Origin: Massilia yuzhufengensis
Lineage (GTDB): Bacteria; Pseudomonadota; Gammaproteobacteria; Burkholderiales; Burkholderiaceae_D
Direction: 5' to 3'
Assembly (NCBI RefSeq): GCF_900112225.1
Contig: NZ_FOLD01000013.1
Coordinates: 62,001 to 126,000, forward strand
Length of the DNA: 64,000 nt
Shown here: in pieces, positions 16,840 to 27,386 of the stretch
How positions within the stretch are numbered: position 1 is the stretch's first letter
Layout: each line of letters starts with the position of its first letter
The notes under the pieces: generated by a model
Seen by the model: the letters and a program-made list of their open reading frames with translations, nothing else
Database searches by the model: none
What the model was told of the DNA's origin: nothing
Made by a program: the position numbers and the translations under genes

Positions 16840-18138
16840 TCAGTGAAGAGAGGATTTGCGGGCCGCCATGACGCCGGCGACCGTATAGAACGAGCCAAAG
16901 ACCACAATTCTATCATTCTCGCCTGCACGGCTCACGGCGTTTGCATAGGCGTCGGCCGGCGAGGCGAAGGCGGTGACCGAAAAATCGCCCTCCTTGGCCC
17001 CTGCGGGACGCAATTGCTCGAGCTTTTGCGCCAGCTGGGCGGTATCGGCCGAACGCGGCGACGGCAGCGGCGTCACGCACCAGTGGTCGACCAGTTCGCG
17101 CATCGGGGCGATCACGCCCTCGATGTCCTTGTCTTCCATGATCCCGAACACCGCATAGGTAAAGCGGTGGAAGCCCATATTGCCCAGGTTCTGGGCCAGG
17201 GTTGCGCTGGCGTGCGGGTTGTGCGCCACGTCCAGCACCTGGGTCGGGCGGCCCGGCAGCACCTGGAAGCGGCCCGGCAGTTCGACCATGGCCAGGCCCG
17301 CGCGCACTTCCTGCGCGCCGCAGGGCAGCTGCATGCGCAGCACCTCGAGCGCGGCCAGCGCGGCCGAGGCGTTGAGCAGCTGGTTGGCGCCGCGCAGGGC
17401 CGGATAGGCCAGCGAATTGCGGCGCTGGCCGCGCCCGCCATAGCTCCACTGCTGCTGGTCGCCCTGGTAGTTGAAATCGCGCCCGATCAGCCACAGGTCG
17501 GCGCCGACGTCGTCGGCATGCTTGACCAGCGAGGCCGGCGCGACCGGGTCGCTGCAGATCGCGGTTTTCCCGGCGCGGAAGATGCCGGCTTTTTCGAAAC
17601 CGATTTTCTCGCGCGTGTCGCCCAGGTAGTCGGTATGGTCGATGTCGACGCTGGTGACGATCGCCACGTCGGCGTCGACCACGTTGACCGCATCGAGCCG
17701 CCCGCCCAAGCCCACTTCGAGGATGGCGACGTCGACGCCGGCCTGCGCGATCAGGTGCATGATCGCCAGCGTGGTGAATTCGAAGTAGGTCAGGGAGACC
17801 TCGCCGCGCACCGCCTCGACCGCGCCGAAGGCCGCGACCAGGGCTGCGTCGCTGGCCATCTCGCCGTTGATGCGGGCGCGCTCGTTAAAGTCGAGGAAGT
17901 GCGGCTTGATGTACAGGCCCACGCGGTAGCCGGACTGCAGCAGCACGGCCTCCAGCATCGCGCAGGTCGAGCCCTTGCCGTTGGTGCCGGCCACCATGAT
18001 CACGGGGCAGCTGAAGGCCAGCTGGAGGCGTTCCTTGACAGCGCGGACGCGGTCCAGGCCCATGTCGATATGGGTTTCGGCGTGGCGTGACTCGAGCAGC
18101 GCCAGCCAGTCGGGCAAGGTGGTCGGGAGGTTTGGCAT
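16840..18138 (-). CDS. folC: bifunctional folylpolyglutamate / dihydrofolate synthase
   Basis: A 432-aa ATP-dependent ligase adding glutamate to dihydropteroate and to folates. Mur-ligase fold with P-loop VAGTNGKGST near residue 50. The second domain contains VLDVAHNPHA. The start at 18138 (MPNLPTTLPDW) fits the family. A longer frame upstream is low-complexity. The genes accD, folC and the SPOR gene are consecutive on the same strand. Confidence 0.95.
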   Translation of the reverse strand: MPNLPTTLPDWLALLESRHAETHIDMGLDRVRAVKERLQLAFSCPVIMVAGTNGKGSTCAMLEAVLLQSGYRVGLYIKPHFLDFNERARINGEMASDAALVAAFGAVEAVRGEVSLTYFEFTTLAIMHLIAQAGVDVAILEVGLGGRLDAVNVVDADVAIVTSVDIDHTDYLGDTREKIGFEKAGIFRAGKTAICSDPVAPASLVKHADDVGADLWLIGRDFNYQGDQQQWSYGGRGQRRNSLAYPALRGANQLLNASAALAALEVLRMQLPCGAQEVRAGLAMVELPGRFQVLPGRPTQVLDVAHNPHASATLAQNLGNMGFHRFTYAVFGIMEDKDIEGVIAPMRELVDHWCVTPLPSPRSADTAQLAQKLEQLRPAGAKEGDFSVTAFASPADAYANAVSRAGENDRIVVFGSFYTVAGVMAARKSSLH

Positions 18139-18226
18139 GGGGCGTGGGGACGTCAGGATGGGTGCGCGGGGCACGCGTGTGCAGCGCCTGGGGCGCCGCA
18201 CACCGGAAACAGGGATGGCTGCGGGA

Positions 18227-19099
18227 TCAGGCGAGGACTTCGACGGCCTGGTTTTGCAGCAGGGCCAGCAGGCGCGCGATTTCTTCGCGCATCTTGCGGC
18301 GGTCGACGATCATGTCGACGGCGCCCTTCTGGACCAGGAACTCGGCGCGCTGGAAGCCTTCAGGGAGCTTTTCGCGCACGGTGTTCTCGATCACGCGCGG
18401 GCCGGCGAAGCCGATCAGGGCCTTCGGTTCGGCGATGACGACGTCGCCCATGAAGGCGAACGAGGCCGAGACGCCGCCCATGGTCGGGTCGGTCAGCACG
18501 CTAATGAACGGCAGCTTCTTTTCCGACAGCTTGGTGAGCATCGCGGTGGTCTTGGCCATCTGCAGCAGCGACAGCAGGCCTTCCTGCATGCGCGCGCCGC
18601 CGGTGGCGGTAATGCAGATGAACGGCACCTTCTGCTCCAGCGCCACCTGGGCGCCGCGGACGAAGCGTTCGCCCACGACCGAACCCATCGAGCCGCCCAT
18701 GAATTCGAATTCGAAGCAGGCCACGACCACCGGCAGGCTCATGATGGAGCCACCCTGGACGATCAGCGCATCGGTTTCACCGGTGGCTTCCATGGCCGAC
18801 TTGAGGCGGTCCGGGTACTTCTTGCTGTCCTTGAACTTCAGGGTATCGACCGGCAGGGTTTCCTGGCCGATGTCGTAGCGTCCGCCTTCATCGAGCAGGC
18901 CATCGAGGCGCGCGCGGGCGCGGATGCGCATGTGATGGTCGCATTTCGGGCAAACGTGCTGGTTCGCATCCAGGTCGGCGCGGTACAGCACCGCCTCGCA
19001 CGACGGGCACTTGACCCACAGGCCTTCCGGCATGGTCTTGCGGTTGGCGGCATCGGAGCGCTGGATCCGTGGGGGCAGCAGTTTTTCTAGCCAACTCAT
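18227..19099 (-). CDS. accD: acetyl-CoA carboxylase carboxyltransferase subunit beta
   Basis: A 290-aa subunit that with AccA transfers carboxyl from biotin to acetyl-CoA to make malonyl-CoA. The N-terminal zinc ribbon has CPSC and CPKC pairs (about residues 28-50), and the crotonase-like core includes [11 protein letters not shown] and [12 protein letters not shown] 19099 follows AAGGAG, so the in-frame start 48 bases upstream is rejected. It lies between trpA and folC. Confidence 0.97.
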   Translation of the reverse strand: MSWLEKLLPPRIQRSDAANRKTMPEGLWVKCPSCEAVLYRADLDANQHVCPKCDHHMRIRARARLDGLLDEGGRYDIGQETLPVDTLKFKDSKKYPDRLKSAMEATGETDALIVQGGSIMSLPVVVACFEFEFMGGSMGSVVGERFVRGAQVALEQKVPFICITATGGARMQEGLLSLLQMAKTTAMLTKLSEKKLPFISVLTDPTMGGVSASFAFMGDVVIAEPKALIGFAGPRVIENTVREKLPEGFQRAEFLVQKGAVDMIVDRRKMREEIARLLALLQNQAVEVLA

Positions 19100-19247
19100 C
19101 TTTTCTCCTTGCGGCAGTTCTTCGAGGTGGCGGTAGTGTAGCCGCAAGCGTGCCGCTTGTCGAATCGTAGCAGGCTGACAATTGGCGATTCGACATCATT
19201 GATGACCTGTTTGCTGGGCCGCAAAAAGGACGCTGCGTTGCGTTAAA

Positions 19248-19278
19248 GTAGGGTGACCGGCGGAGCCGGCCACCCTGC
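19248..19278. repeat. dispersed palindrome, family A copy 1
   Basis: GTAGGGTGACCGGC, a 3-base loop, then GCCGGCCACCCTGC, in the trpA-accD gap. Related copies are at 30977, 36612, 48266 and 48317. Confidence 0.75.
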
Positions 19279-19292
19279 ACGAGACGCTCTAC

Positions 19293-20090
19293 TCAGCTAT
19301 CCAGGGCGCTGCGGATGCCGGCGGTAAACGTACGCACCGCTGCCACGGCCTGTTCCGGCGGCACCGATTCGAGCTCCTGGATGATGCGGCTGCCGATCAC
19401 CACCGCATCGGCCACTTCGGCCACCGCGCGGGCGGTGGCGCCGTCGCGGATGCCGAAGCCCACGCCGATCGGCAGCTTGACGTGCTCGCGGATCGCGGCC
19501 ACGCGGCGCGCCACGTCGGCGGTGTCGATGGCGGCCGAGCCCGTCACGCCTTTCAACGAGACGTAATAGCTGAAGCCGCTGCCATAGCGGGCCACCTGCT
19601 GCACGCGCGCCGTGGTTGACGTGGGGGCCAGCAGGAAGATCAGGTCCAGGCCGTTGGCGCGCATGGCGTCGGCGAAGGCGGCGCATTCTTCGGGCGGGTA
19701 GTCGACCACGATCGCGCCGTCGGCCCCTGCTTCCCTGGCGCAGCGGATGAAGTTGTCCGGGCCGATGCGCTCGATCGGGTTGGCGTAGCCCATCAGGACG
19801 ACCGGGGTCGTGGTGTCGGTCTGGCGGAACTCGCGCACGAAGTTGAAGACGTCGGGCAGGCCGATGCCGAACTTGAGCGCGCGTTCACAGGCGCGCTGGA
19901 TCACCGGGCCCTCGGCCATCGGGTCGGAAAACGGGACGCCCAGCTCCAGGACGTTGGCGCCGCCCGCGACCAGCGCGTGCATCAGCGGCACCGTCAGCTC
20001 GGGGGCCGGGTCGCCGGCGGTGATGAAGGTGACCAGGCCGGTCTTGTTCTGCGCCTTGAGGGCGGCAAAGGTCGATGCGATACGGGACAT
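19293..20090 (-). CDS. trpA: tryptophan synthase alpha subunit
   Basis: A 265-aa TIM barrel cleaving indole-3-glycerol phosphate to indole. The catalytic glutamate is in [15 protein letters not shown] (about residue 50) and the catalytic aspartate in VVDYPPEEC. It follows trpB by 49 bases. The indole is channelled to TrpB. Confidence 0.97.
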   Translation of the reverse strand: MSRIASTFAALKAQNKTGLVTFITAGDPAPELTVPLMHALVAGGANVLELGVPFSDPMAEGPVIQRACERALKFGIGLPDVFNFVREFRQTDTTTPVVLMGYANPIERIGPDNFIRCAREAGADGAIVVDYPPEECAAFADAMRANGLDLIFLLAPTSTTARVQQVARYGSGFSYYVSLKGVTGSAAIDTADVARRVAAIREHVKLPIGVGFGIRDGATARAVAEVADAVVIGSRIIQELESVPPEQAVAAVRTFTAGIRSALDS

Positions 20091-20139
20091 GCGGTTCTTT
20101 CAGGAAATTGGGTTCACGGGAGAGCGGAGAAAAAAACGG

Positions 20140-21384
20140 TCAGCTGAAATCCAGCCCCATCTTCTCCGCCACCGTGTGCATGTCCTTGTCGCCGCGGCCC
20201 GACAAATTCACCAGGATGAGCTGGTCCTTCGGCAGCGTGGCGGCCAGCTTCACCGCGTACGCGATCGCGTGCGAGGACTCCAGCGCCGGAATGATCCCTT
20301 CGATGCGGCAGCAGTCGTGGAACGCCTTCAGGGCCTCGTCGTCGGTGATCGACACGTACTGGGCGCGCATCGAATCCTTCAGCCACGCGTGTTCCGGCCC
20401 CACGCCCGGGTAATCCAGGCCAGCCGACACCGAATGGGTCTCGATGATCTGCCCGTTCGCATCCTGCAGCAGGTAGGTGCGGTTGCCGTGCAGCACACCC
20501 GGGAAGCCGGCCGTGAGCGAGGCCGCGTGCTTGCCCGAATCGAGCCCCTCTCCCGCCGCCTCGACGCCCACCAGCTTCACGCCCGGCTCGTCGATATACG
20601 GGTAAAAAATGCCCATCGCATTCGAACCGCCGCCGATGCAGGCCACCACGTAGTCGGGCTGGCGCCCGGTCATGGCCGGCATCTGCACCCGGCATTCCTC
20701 GCCGATCACCGACTGGAAGTCGCGCACCATCATCGGGTAAGGATGCGGGCCGGCCACGGTGCCGATGATGTAGAAGGTGTTCTCGATGTTGGTGACCCAG
20801 TCGCGCATGGCCTCGTTGAGCGCGTCCTTCAGGGTGCGCGAGCCCGATTCCACCGGCACCACGGTCGCGCCGAGGAGCTTCATGCGGTAAACGTTCTGGG
20901 CCTGGCGCTTGACGTCTTCGCTGCCCATGTACACCACGCATTCCAGGCCGAAGCGGGCGCAGATGGTGGCGGTGGCCACGCCGTGCTGGCCGGCGCCGGT
21001 TTCGGCGATGATGCGCTGCTTGCCCATGCGGCGCGCCAGCAGGGCCTGGCCGATCACGTTGTTGATCTTGTGCGCGCCGGTGTGGTTCAGGTCTTCGCGC
21101 TTGAAGAACACTTGCGCGCCGCCGGCGATCTCGGACCAGCGCTTGGCGTGGTAAACCGGGGACGGGCGGCCGACGAAGTGGGCCAGCTCGTAGCGGAATT
21201 CTTCGAGGAATTCGGGGTCTTGCGCGTAGCGCGCGTAGGCTTCGTTCAGTTCACCAAGCGCGTGCGACAGGGTCTCGGCGACGAAGCTGCCGCCGTAGGG
21301 GCCGAAGTGGCCGCTGGTGTCGGGCAGCTGATAATCGGTGGTCTTGAACAGCGCGCCGTTAGCGCGGGTCGGTAATTCTTTCAT
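20140..21384 (-). CDS. trpB: tryptophan synthase beta subunit
   Basis: A 414-aa PLP enzyme joining indole with serine. The PLP lysine is in HTGAHKINN (about residue 95) and the phosphate-binding loop is [11 protein letters not shown] 21384 gives the family N-terminus [10 protein letters not shown]. The first 26 bases overlap the end of trpF, suggesting coupled translation. Confidence 0.97.
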   Translation of the reverse strand: MKELPTRANGALFKTTDYQLPDTSGHFGPYGGSFVAETLSHALGELNEAYARYAQDPEFLEEFRYELAHFVGRPSPVYHAKRWSEIAGGAQVFFKREDLNHTGAHKINNVIGQALLARRMGKQRIIAETGAGQHGVATATICARFGLECVVYMGSEDVKRQAQNVYRMKLLGATVVPVESGSRTLKDALNEAMRDWVTNIENTFYIIGTVAGPHPYPMMVRDFQSVIGEECRVQMPAMTGRQPDYVVACIGGGSNAMGIFYPYIDEPGVKLVGVEAAGEGLDSGKHAASLTAGFPGVLHGNRTYLLQDANGQIIETHSVSAGLDYPGVGPEHAWLKDSMRAQYVSITDDEALKAFHDCCRIEGIIPALESSHAIAYAVKLAATLPKDQLILVNLSGRGDKDMHTVAEKMGLDFS

Positions 21385-22060
21385 GGGATGTCTCGCTCGA
21401 AATGGTGGCGTCGGCCGCCCGCACCGCGCCGATGAATTCGGCGAGCTTGCGGGCATCCTTGATGCCTTTCTGCGCTTCGACGCCACTGCTGATGTCGACC
21501 GCGAAAGGACGTACACGTACCACCGCGTCAGTCGCGTTTTGTACGTTCAAGCCACCACTCAAAACGACCCGAGGCGCGAGCTCTTTTGGGATGAGAGACC
21601 AATCGAAGACCTTTCCAGCGCCACCATACGCGTCCACATAAGTATCGAGCAGGACACCCGAGAACCAGGGACTGGCGGCGCGGTTTGCACGCTCATATTC
21701 TAGCAGCTCGCCTGCGGTCGTGTCGGGCCGGACGCGGAAGGCCCGCACATACGGCCGCGCTACCGCGGCCGCGATGGCCGCGCATGCGTCCATCGTTTCG
21801 TCGCCGTGGAACTGGATCAGCGACAGCGGCATGCGCTGCGCCACCGCTCTCACCTCGCCCAGCGTCGGGTTGACGAACAGCGCCACCGCGCTGACATACG
21901 GCGGCAGCGCGGCGCACAGCAGGGCCGCCTGCTCCGGCGTCACATTGCGCGGGCTCTTCGGGTAGAACACGAAGCCCAGCGCATCGGCGCCAAGCGCGAC
22001 GGCCGCGCGCAGGTCTTCTTCGCGCGTGATGCCGCAGATCTTGATACGGGTACGGTGCAT
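21359..22060 (-). CDS. trpF: phosphoribosylanthranilate isomerase
   Basis: A 233-aa TIM barrel for the Amadori step of tryptophan synthesis. The catalytic cysteine is in IKICGIT and the catalytic aspartate in [13 protein letters not shown] 22060 has AGGAAA six bases upstream. A second ATG at 22081 overlaps the truA stop as ATGA and would add seven residues, so the start is uncertain. The end overlaps trpB. Confidence 0.95.
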   Translation of the reverse strand: MHRTRIKICGITREEDLRAAVALGADALGFVFYPKSPRNVTPEQAALLCAALPPYVSAVALFVNPTLGEVRAVAQRMPLSLIQFHGDETMDACAAIAAAVARPYVRAFRVRPDTTAGELLEYERANRAASPWFSGVLLDTYVDAYGGAGKVFDWSLIPKELAPRVVLSGGLNVQNATDAVVRVRPFAVDISSGVEAQKGIKDARKLAEFIGAVRAADATISSETSHERITDPR

Positions 22061-22077
22061 GGCGGTTTCCTGGTGGC

Positions 22078-22878
22078 TCATAGCCACGGTAGCGGCGACG
22101 CCGGCTCCTGCGGCAGTCCCCACCTTGGATCGTAATCGATCCTGGCCAGGTACAGGCCGTCCGGCATGAAGGTGGGCGCGGCGACGTCGCGCGAGCGGCT
22201 CTGCAGCACTTCCAGCATCCACCCGGGCTGCTGGCGGCCGATGCCGACATAGATGAGCGAGCCGACGATGTTGCGCACCATGTGATGCAGGAAGGCGCTG
22301 GCGCGCACCGTGAACACGATCACGTCGCCAAAGCGCTGGATGCTCACTTCGTGCATCAGCTTGACCGGGGTATTGGCCTGGCAGCTGGAGGCGCGGAAGG
22401 CCGAGAAATCGTGCTCGCCCAGCAGGTGGCGGGCTGCTTCGCGCATCCGGTCCACGTCGAGCGGACGGAAGGTCCACCCGGCCCGGCCGCTGAGCAGCGC
22501 CGACGGCGTCGGGTGGTTGTAGAGCACGTAGTGGTAGGTGCGCGCGCGCGCCGAGAAGCGCGCGTGGAAATCCTGGCCATCCAGGCCGCCGGAGACGTCA
22601 TGCGCCCAGCGCACCGCAATGGTCTCGGGCAGGAAGGTGTTCACGCCGCGCACCCAGCTTTCCATCTTGCGGTCGAGTTCGGTATCGAAGTGGATCACCT
22701 GCTCGATGCCGTGCACGCCGGTATCGGTGCGGCCGGCGCAGGTGGTGGCCAGCTGGGTGCAGGCGAACTTCTCGAGGGCGATCTCGAGGCGGTCCTGCAC
22801 CGTGTTGCGGTCGGGCTGCTTCTGGTAGCCGTTCCAGCCCGTTCCTACGTACTGGATACCGAGGGCGATGCGCCTCAC
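22078..22878 (-). CDS. truA: tRNA pseudouridine(38-40) synthase
   Basis: A 266-aa enzyme converting uridines 38-40 of the anticodon arm to pseudouridine. The catalytic aspartate is in GRTDTGVH (about residue 52), and FRASSCQ and FLHHMVRNIVG are family motifs. Its ATG overlaps the fimV stop (ATGA). It stands between fimV and trpF, an order seen in other Betaproteobacteria. Confidence 0.96.
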   Translation of the reverse strand: MRRIALGIQYVGTGWNGYQKQPDRNTVQDRLEIALEKFACTQLATTCAGRTDTGVHGIEQVIHFDTELDRKMESWVRGVNTFLPETIAVRWAHDVSGGLDGQDFHARFSARARTYHYVLYNHPTPSALLSGRAGWTFRPLDVDRMREAARHLLGEHDFSAFRASSCQANTPVKLMHEVSIQRFGDVIVFTVRASAFLHHMVRNIVGSLIYVGIGRQQPGWMLEVLQSRSRDVAAPTFMPDGLYLARIDYDPRWGLPQEPASPLPWL

Positions 22879-25800
22879 GCGAGCAGGGAGCGCATCGCGC
22901 TGGCCTTGCTCACCTGTTCGCTGCTGCCACCCTTGATGACTTCATCGAGCAATTCGCGCGCGCCTTCCTTGTCGCCGATTTCCTGGTAGGCGAGCGCGAG
23001 ATCGAGCTTGGTTTCCATTTCCATGTGCTCGGGCGAGAGCGCAGCCGGCTCGAGCGCTTCGCCGGCATCGGCCAGGCCTGCGTCACTGCCCGCGGCCGGC
23101 TGGTCCAGCGATGGCAGGTCGAGGTCGATGTCGCTCAGGTCGAAGGACGGCTCGAGCGGCACGCCGGGCGTCGGCGCCGCTGCATTCGCCGGGGCGATGG
23201 CCGGCACTTCGGGCAGGGCGAACGGGTCTTCGCCGCCGGCTGGCGCCAGGTCGAAGTCGACGCTGTCATCGGCCACCGGTGCGGCAGCAATGGCTGGCGG
23301 CGCATCGAAGTCGAACGACTCGACCGCTGCCGGCGCCGGGGCGGCAGGCGATGCCTCGCCCGGGCTGCCGAAGTCCATGGTGTCGAGGTCGAACAGCGGA
23401 TCGTCCGCCAGGCTGGCCGCCGCCGGGGCGCCGCGGATGGCCGGCACCTCTTCGTGGAACGGGGTTGCCTCGGCCACGGCAGCCGGCGCTGCCGGGGTGG
23501 CCGGCAGGCCGAAGTCCATCGCGTCGAGGTCGAACAGCGGATCTTTTTCGCCGCTGGCCGGCGTGTGCTCTTCCACGGCAGGCAGCGGCGGCAGGTCGAA
23601 GTCGGCGGCCAGGCCGGCCATGCCGGCGTCGTGCTGCGCCGCCAGGGCGGTCTCGCGCGCGTCAGGCTGGGGCGCGGCTTCCTCTTCGCCGAAGCTCATG
23701 TCGAAGGCCAGGTCGAACGGCTCCTCGCTGCTTGGCGCAGGCGCCGCCGTGAGGTCGGCATGCGTCACCGGGTCGAGCGCGAAATCGAGGTCCGGCACGG
23801 CGGTCTCGTCCTGGGTATCGGGGGCCGCCATCGCGACCGGCTCGCTGCCGCCGACCGGTTCGAAGCTCAGGCCGCCGAGGTCGAAGTCGAGCGAGTTGTC
23901 GTCCTGGCGCTGCTCCGCGACCGGCGCGGCGGCCGGCAGCGCGGTGGCGTCGAAACGGTCGTCGTCCATCGACGCGTAGGCCGCGCCGGCCACGGCAGCG
24001 GCGCCCAGGCCTGCCGCCGGCGCGCCGCCGCGGAAGGCGTCTTCCAGCTGCGCCGACAGCAGCGACTGCTGGTCGCGTTCCTGCGGGCTTGGCGCCGGGG
24101 TCACGGGCGCCGCGCCGTTGGCACTGGCGTACAGCGGATTGGCCGGGTCGATGCCCAGGCCCAGCGCCGCGGCCTGGGCCCATTCGTCGCCCTGGCCGCG
24201 GGTGAGGCTATACAGCTCGCTGGCCTGGGTCTCGAAGGCACGCAGGTCCTTGCGGGCCGCATAGATTTCGAGCAGCTTCAGGCGCACCGGATGGCGTTCC
24301 GGATGGGTGCGCAGCGCTTCCTTGAGGATCTCTTCGGCCTGGGCGTCGCGGCCGTAGGCGATGTAGACGTCGGCTTCGGCCACCGGGTCGACTTCATTGG
24401 TGTCGAGCTGCGAGGCCGAGGGTGCGAAGCTGGAATTGAACACGCTGTTGCTGGTGTCGACGCTCTGGCCGCCCGCTTCCGCGAACAGCGAGTGCGCGGC
24501 CTGGTTCGGCACGCCCAGCACCGAAGGCTCGGCGACGATGGACTTGCCGCCGTCTTTCTTTTTCTTGCGGCGCGAGGCGGCCAGCGCGGCCAGCAGCAGC
24601 AAGGCGGCGCCGCCGGCGATGTAGTTGATGTTGTCCATCAGCGTGTCGGCGAAGCTTTTCTCTTCCTGCTTCGGCTTCTTCGCCGGTTTCGGCTTGGCCT
24701 TCTCGGCCGGCTTGGCGCTTGGGGCCGCCGGGGTGTCGACCGCCGCGCCGGCGACGGCGCCGGCCGCACCGGCTGCCGCGGCGCCCTGCACCTCGGTGCC
24801 CGAGCGGCTCTTCACCGTCATCATCTCTTCGAGCTCGTTGACGTTGCGCTCGAGCTCCTTGACGCGCGCCTGTGCCTGCGCCAGTTCGCGCTCGCGCGCG
24901 ATCGCGTCTTCGGCATTGGCGTTCGTGCCCTGCGCGCCGGTCGTGGCCTGGGTGGCCTTGGACAGGCGCAGCTGGTCCTGCGATTCGTTGGCCGCGGTCG
25001 GGCGTTCCTCGACCTTGGCGGTGATCTTGCCGGCCGCGCTCTGGCCGGCCTGCGGGGTGCGCTGCGGCGCGGCGTTGGCGACCTGCCCCGCCAGCTTGTT
25101 GCGGTAGGCGTTGAAGTCGGCCGCGTGGGCCACCACGATGCCGCGCGCTTCGCCCTCGCCAGTGCCGCGCAGGCTGTCGGCATCGGGCACCGACAGGATC
25201 TGGCCCGACTTCAGGCGGTTCATGTTATTGCCGATGAATGCGTCCGGATTGGCGCGGTACAGGGCCACCAGCATCATGTCGAGCGAGATGTCGGCAGGAC
25301 GCAGCTTGGACGCGATCTTGCCGAGGGTATCGCCCTGGCGTACGCGGTAGTTCGACGACGCGCCTGCGTCGGCGCGCGAGGCCGGTGCGGCGGCCGGGGT
25401 GTCGCGGCGTGGCTCCTGGGCGACCGGCGCGGCAGGCTGCGGCGCGGCGGCGCGCGCCGGGGCTGGCGCTGCGGCGGCGGCCGGGCGCTGGCTCTCGGCG
25501 GCCAGCTGGGCCGGCTGGGTCGCGCGCAACTCGGCCGGGTCGAGCAGGAAGGTGTACTCGCGTACCAGGCGGCCGTTATTCCACGACAGCTCGAGCAGCA
25601 TGTCGACGAAAGGCTCGTTGAGCGGCTGCGAGGAGGTCACGCGGATGAACTGGCGGCCGGCGCGCTGCTCGACATTGAAGCGCAGCGACAGCAGCGCCGG
25701 GTTGAATTCGATGTTCGCCGTGCGGAAGGCTTCCGGGGACGCCAGTTTCACTGCCAGGCTGGAGACATCTTCGCCGGCGGTCGTCGTCAGTTCGATCTCG

Positions 25801-25952
25801 GCGCGCAGCGGCTGGCCGAGGGCCGACAGCACCGTCAGCTTCCCCAGGCCGGCAGCCGAAGCCGCAGGCGCCAGGAGCACGGCGCTTGCCACGGCCGCAT
25901 TGACGGTTTTCAGTGCAAACGCCATAAGCGCAGGACGATGGGAAAAGGACAT
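22875..25952 (-). CDS. fimV: FimV/HubP-family polar peptidoglycan-binding protein
   Basis: A 1025-aa inner-membrane protein. Signal peptide to about residue 33, then the FimV N-terminal domain (GKLTVLSALGQPLRAEIEL), a LysM domain near 200-255 (VRQGDTLGKIASKL), and a coiled coil around 340-380. One transmembrane helix follows (about 440-465). A long acidic cytoplasmic tail repeats DPLFDLDxMDFG, and the C-terminal FimV domain is AYQEIGDKEGARELLDEVI. In Pseudomonas and Vibrio relatives, it organises the cell pole, type IV pili and chemotaxis arrays. The start is not supported by a clear ribosome site. Confidence 0.9.
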   Translation of the reverse strand: MSFSHRPALMAFALKTVNAAVASAVLLAPAASAAGLGKLTVLSALGQPLRAEIELTTTAGEDVSSLAVKLASPEAFRTANIEFNPALLSLRFNVEQRAGRQFIRVTSSQPLNEPFVDMLLELSWNNGRLVREYTFLLDPAELRATQPAQLAAESQRPAAAAAPAPARAAAPQPAAPVAQEPRRDTPAAAPASRADAGASSNYRVRQGDTLGKIASKLRPADISLDMMLVALYRANPDAFIGNNMNRLKSGQILSVPDADSLRGTGEGEARGIVVAHAADFNAYRNKLAGQVANAAPQRTPQAGQSAAGKITAKVEERPTAANESQDQLRLSKATQATTGAQGTNANAEDAIARERELAQAQARVKELERNVNELEEMMTVKSRSGTEVQGAAAAGAAGAVAGAAVDTPAAPSAKPAEKAKPKPAKKPKQEEKSFADTLMDNINYIAGGAALLLLAALAASRRKKKKDGGKSIVAEPSVLGVPNQAAHSLFAEAGGQSVDTSNSVFNSSFAPSASQLDTNEVDPVAEADVYIAYGRDAQAEEILKEALRTHPERHPVRLKLLEIYAARKDLRAFETQASELYSLTRGQGDEWAQAAALGLGIDPANPLYASANGAAPVTPAPSPQERDQQSLLSAQLEDAFRGGAPAAGLGAAAVAGAAYASMDDDRFDATALPAAAPVAEQRQDDNSLDFDLGGLSFEPVGGSEPVAMAAPDTQDETAVPDLDFALDPVTHADLTAAPAPSSEEPFDLAFDMSFGEEEAAPQPDARETALAAQHDAGMAGLAADFDLPPLPAVEEHTPASGEKDPLFDLDAMDFGLPATPAAPAAVAEATPFHEEVPAIRGAPAAASLADDPLFDLDTMDFGSPGEASPAAPAPAAVESFDFDAPPAIAAAPVADDSVDFDLAPAGGEDPFALPEVPAIAPANAAAPTPGVPLEPSFDLSDIDLDLPSLDQPAAGSDAGLADAGEALEPAALSPEHMEMETKLDLALAYQEIGDKEGARELLDEVIKGGSSEQVSKASAMRSLLA

Positions 25953-26182
25953 AATTGGCAGTGAAGATAGTTGGCTCTAAGCAAGAAACGCCCGGGGAGT
26001 CTCAACATAACATCATGCTTTGGAGCATGCAAGCCTCCCACGCACATCGGTCGTGCAGGACATGGGGATGTGTGGCCATAATCGCCGATCCGGGCCCGCT
26101 TTGATAGCGTTTGATTACAAGCGCTTGGCATAATTGCAGCAGCTATGGCAAAGCTGCCAACATGCCGTTTCCAGCCCCGCGT

Positions 26183-26206
26183 CCGGACGGGAGCGGGCCC
26201 GTCCGG
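26183..26206. other. hairpin downstream of asd
   Basis: CCGGACGGG/CCCGTCCGG stem with a six-base loop, 12 bases past the asd stop on the minus strand. It has no U-run and could be a weak terminator or mRNA stabiliser. The remaining bases before fimV show no gene. Confidence 0.4.
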
Positions 26207-26217
26207 CGCAGGTCGTC

Positions 26218-27360
26218 TTACTTGTCCAGCACGATGCGCAGCATGCGGCGCAGCGGCTCGGCCGCGCCCCACAGCAGCTGGTCGCCGACCGTGAAGGCCG
26301 ACAGGTAGTCGTCGCCCATCGACATCTTGCGCAGGCGTCCCACCGGAATCGTCAAGCCACCGGTGACGGCGGCCGGCGACAGCTCGCGCATCGAGGCTTC
26401 GCGCGTGTTCGGCACCACCTTCACCCACTGGTTGTGCGACGCGATGATGTCGTTGATTTCATCGAGCGGAACATCCCTGGTCAGCTTGATGGTCAGCGCC
26501 TGCGAATGGCAGCGCATGGCGCCGATGCGCACGCACAAGCCGTCCACGGGGATGGCCTTGTTTGCGTCACCCTTGCCGGCAAAGCCCTCTCCGCGGCCGA
26601 GGATCTTGTTGGTCTCGGCGCCGGCCTTCCACTCTTCCTTCGACTGGCCGTTGCCCAGGTCCTTGTCGATCCACGGGATCAGGTTGCCGGCCAGCGGCAC
26701 GCCGAACTGCTTGGTTTCGTCCGCGCTCAGGCCATGCTGGGTCGCCAGCACGGTACGGTCGATCTCGAGGATGGCCGAGGCCGGGTCGTCCAGCAGCGGC
26801 TTGATGGCGCCGTTGATGGTGCCGAACTGGGTCAGCAGTTCGCGCATGTGCTGGGCGCCGCCGCCGGAAGCGGCCTGGTAGGTCATGGAGCTCATCCACT
26901 CGACCAGGCCCTGCTCGAACAGGCCGCCCAGGCCGATCAGCATGCACGACACGGTGCAGTTACCGCCGATGAAGTTCTTCACGCCGCGCGACATGGCGTT
27001 CTTGATGACTTCCTTGTTGACCGGGTCGAGCACGATGACGGCGTCGTCGTTCATGCGCAGGGTCGATGCGGCGTCGATCCAGTAGCCGTTCCAGCCGCTC
27101 GCGCGCAGTTTCGGGAACACGTCGCTGGTGTAGTCGCCGCCCTGGCAGGAGATGATGATCTCGCACTTGGAGAGTTCGGCGATGTCGGTCGCGCTCTTGA
27201 GTTTGGCCTCGTTCTTCGCCATCTTCGGCGCGGCGCCGCCCGGGTTCGAGGTGGTGAAGAACACCGGCTCGATGTGGTCGAAATCGCCCTCTTCCTGCAT
27301 GCGCTGCATCAGGACCGAACCCACCATGCCGCGCCAACCTACCAGGCCTACTAATTTCAT
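26218..27360 (-). CDS. asd: aspartate-semialdehyde dehydrogenase
   Basis: A 380-aa NADPH enzyme reducing aspartyl phosphate to aspartate semialdehyde for lysine, threonine, methionine and cell wall synthesis. Nucleotide-binding N-terminus [14 protein letters not shown]. The catalytic cysteine is in GGNCTVSCM near residue 135. Its length fits the Gram-negative form. Between leuB and fimV. Confidence 0.96.
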   Translation of the reverse strand: MKLVGLVGWRGMVGSVLMQRMQEEGDFDHIEPVFFTTSNPGGAAPKMAKNEAKLKSATDIAELSKCEIIISCQGGDYTSDVFPKLRASGWNGYWIDAASTLRMNDDAVIVLDPVNKEVIKNAMSRGVKNFIGGNCTVSCMLIGLGGLFEQGLVEWMSSMTYQAASGGGAQHMRELLTQFGTINGAIKPLLDDPASAILEIDRTVLATQHGLSADETKQFGVPLAGNLIPWIDKDLGNGQSKEEWKAGAETNKILGRGEGFAGKGDANKAIPVDGLCVRIGAMRCHSQALTIKLTRDVPLDEINDIIASHNQWVKVVPNTREASMRELSPAAVTGGLTIPVGRLRKMSMGDDYLSAFTVGDQLLWGAAEPLRRMLRIVLDK

Positions 27361-27386
27361 ATCATCCCTCAGCTTGTAAAAATATT

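Noticed and set aside
21359-22477. 372-codon frame giving trpF a long N-terminal extension
   Set aside because: The extension is an off-frame reading of truA. TrpF homology begins at 22060 or 22081.
23025-25964. Plus-strand frame of about 980 codons across fimV
   Set aside because: Arg/Gly/Val-rich antisense shadow without domains. FimV on the minus strand has LysM, a membrane helix and a conserved C-terminus.
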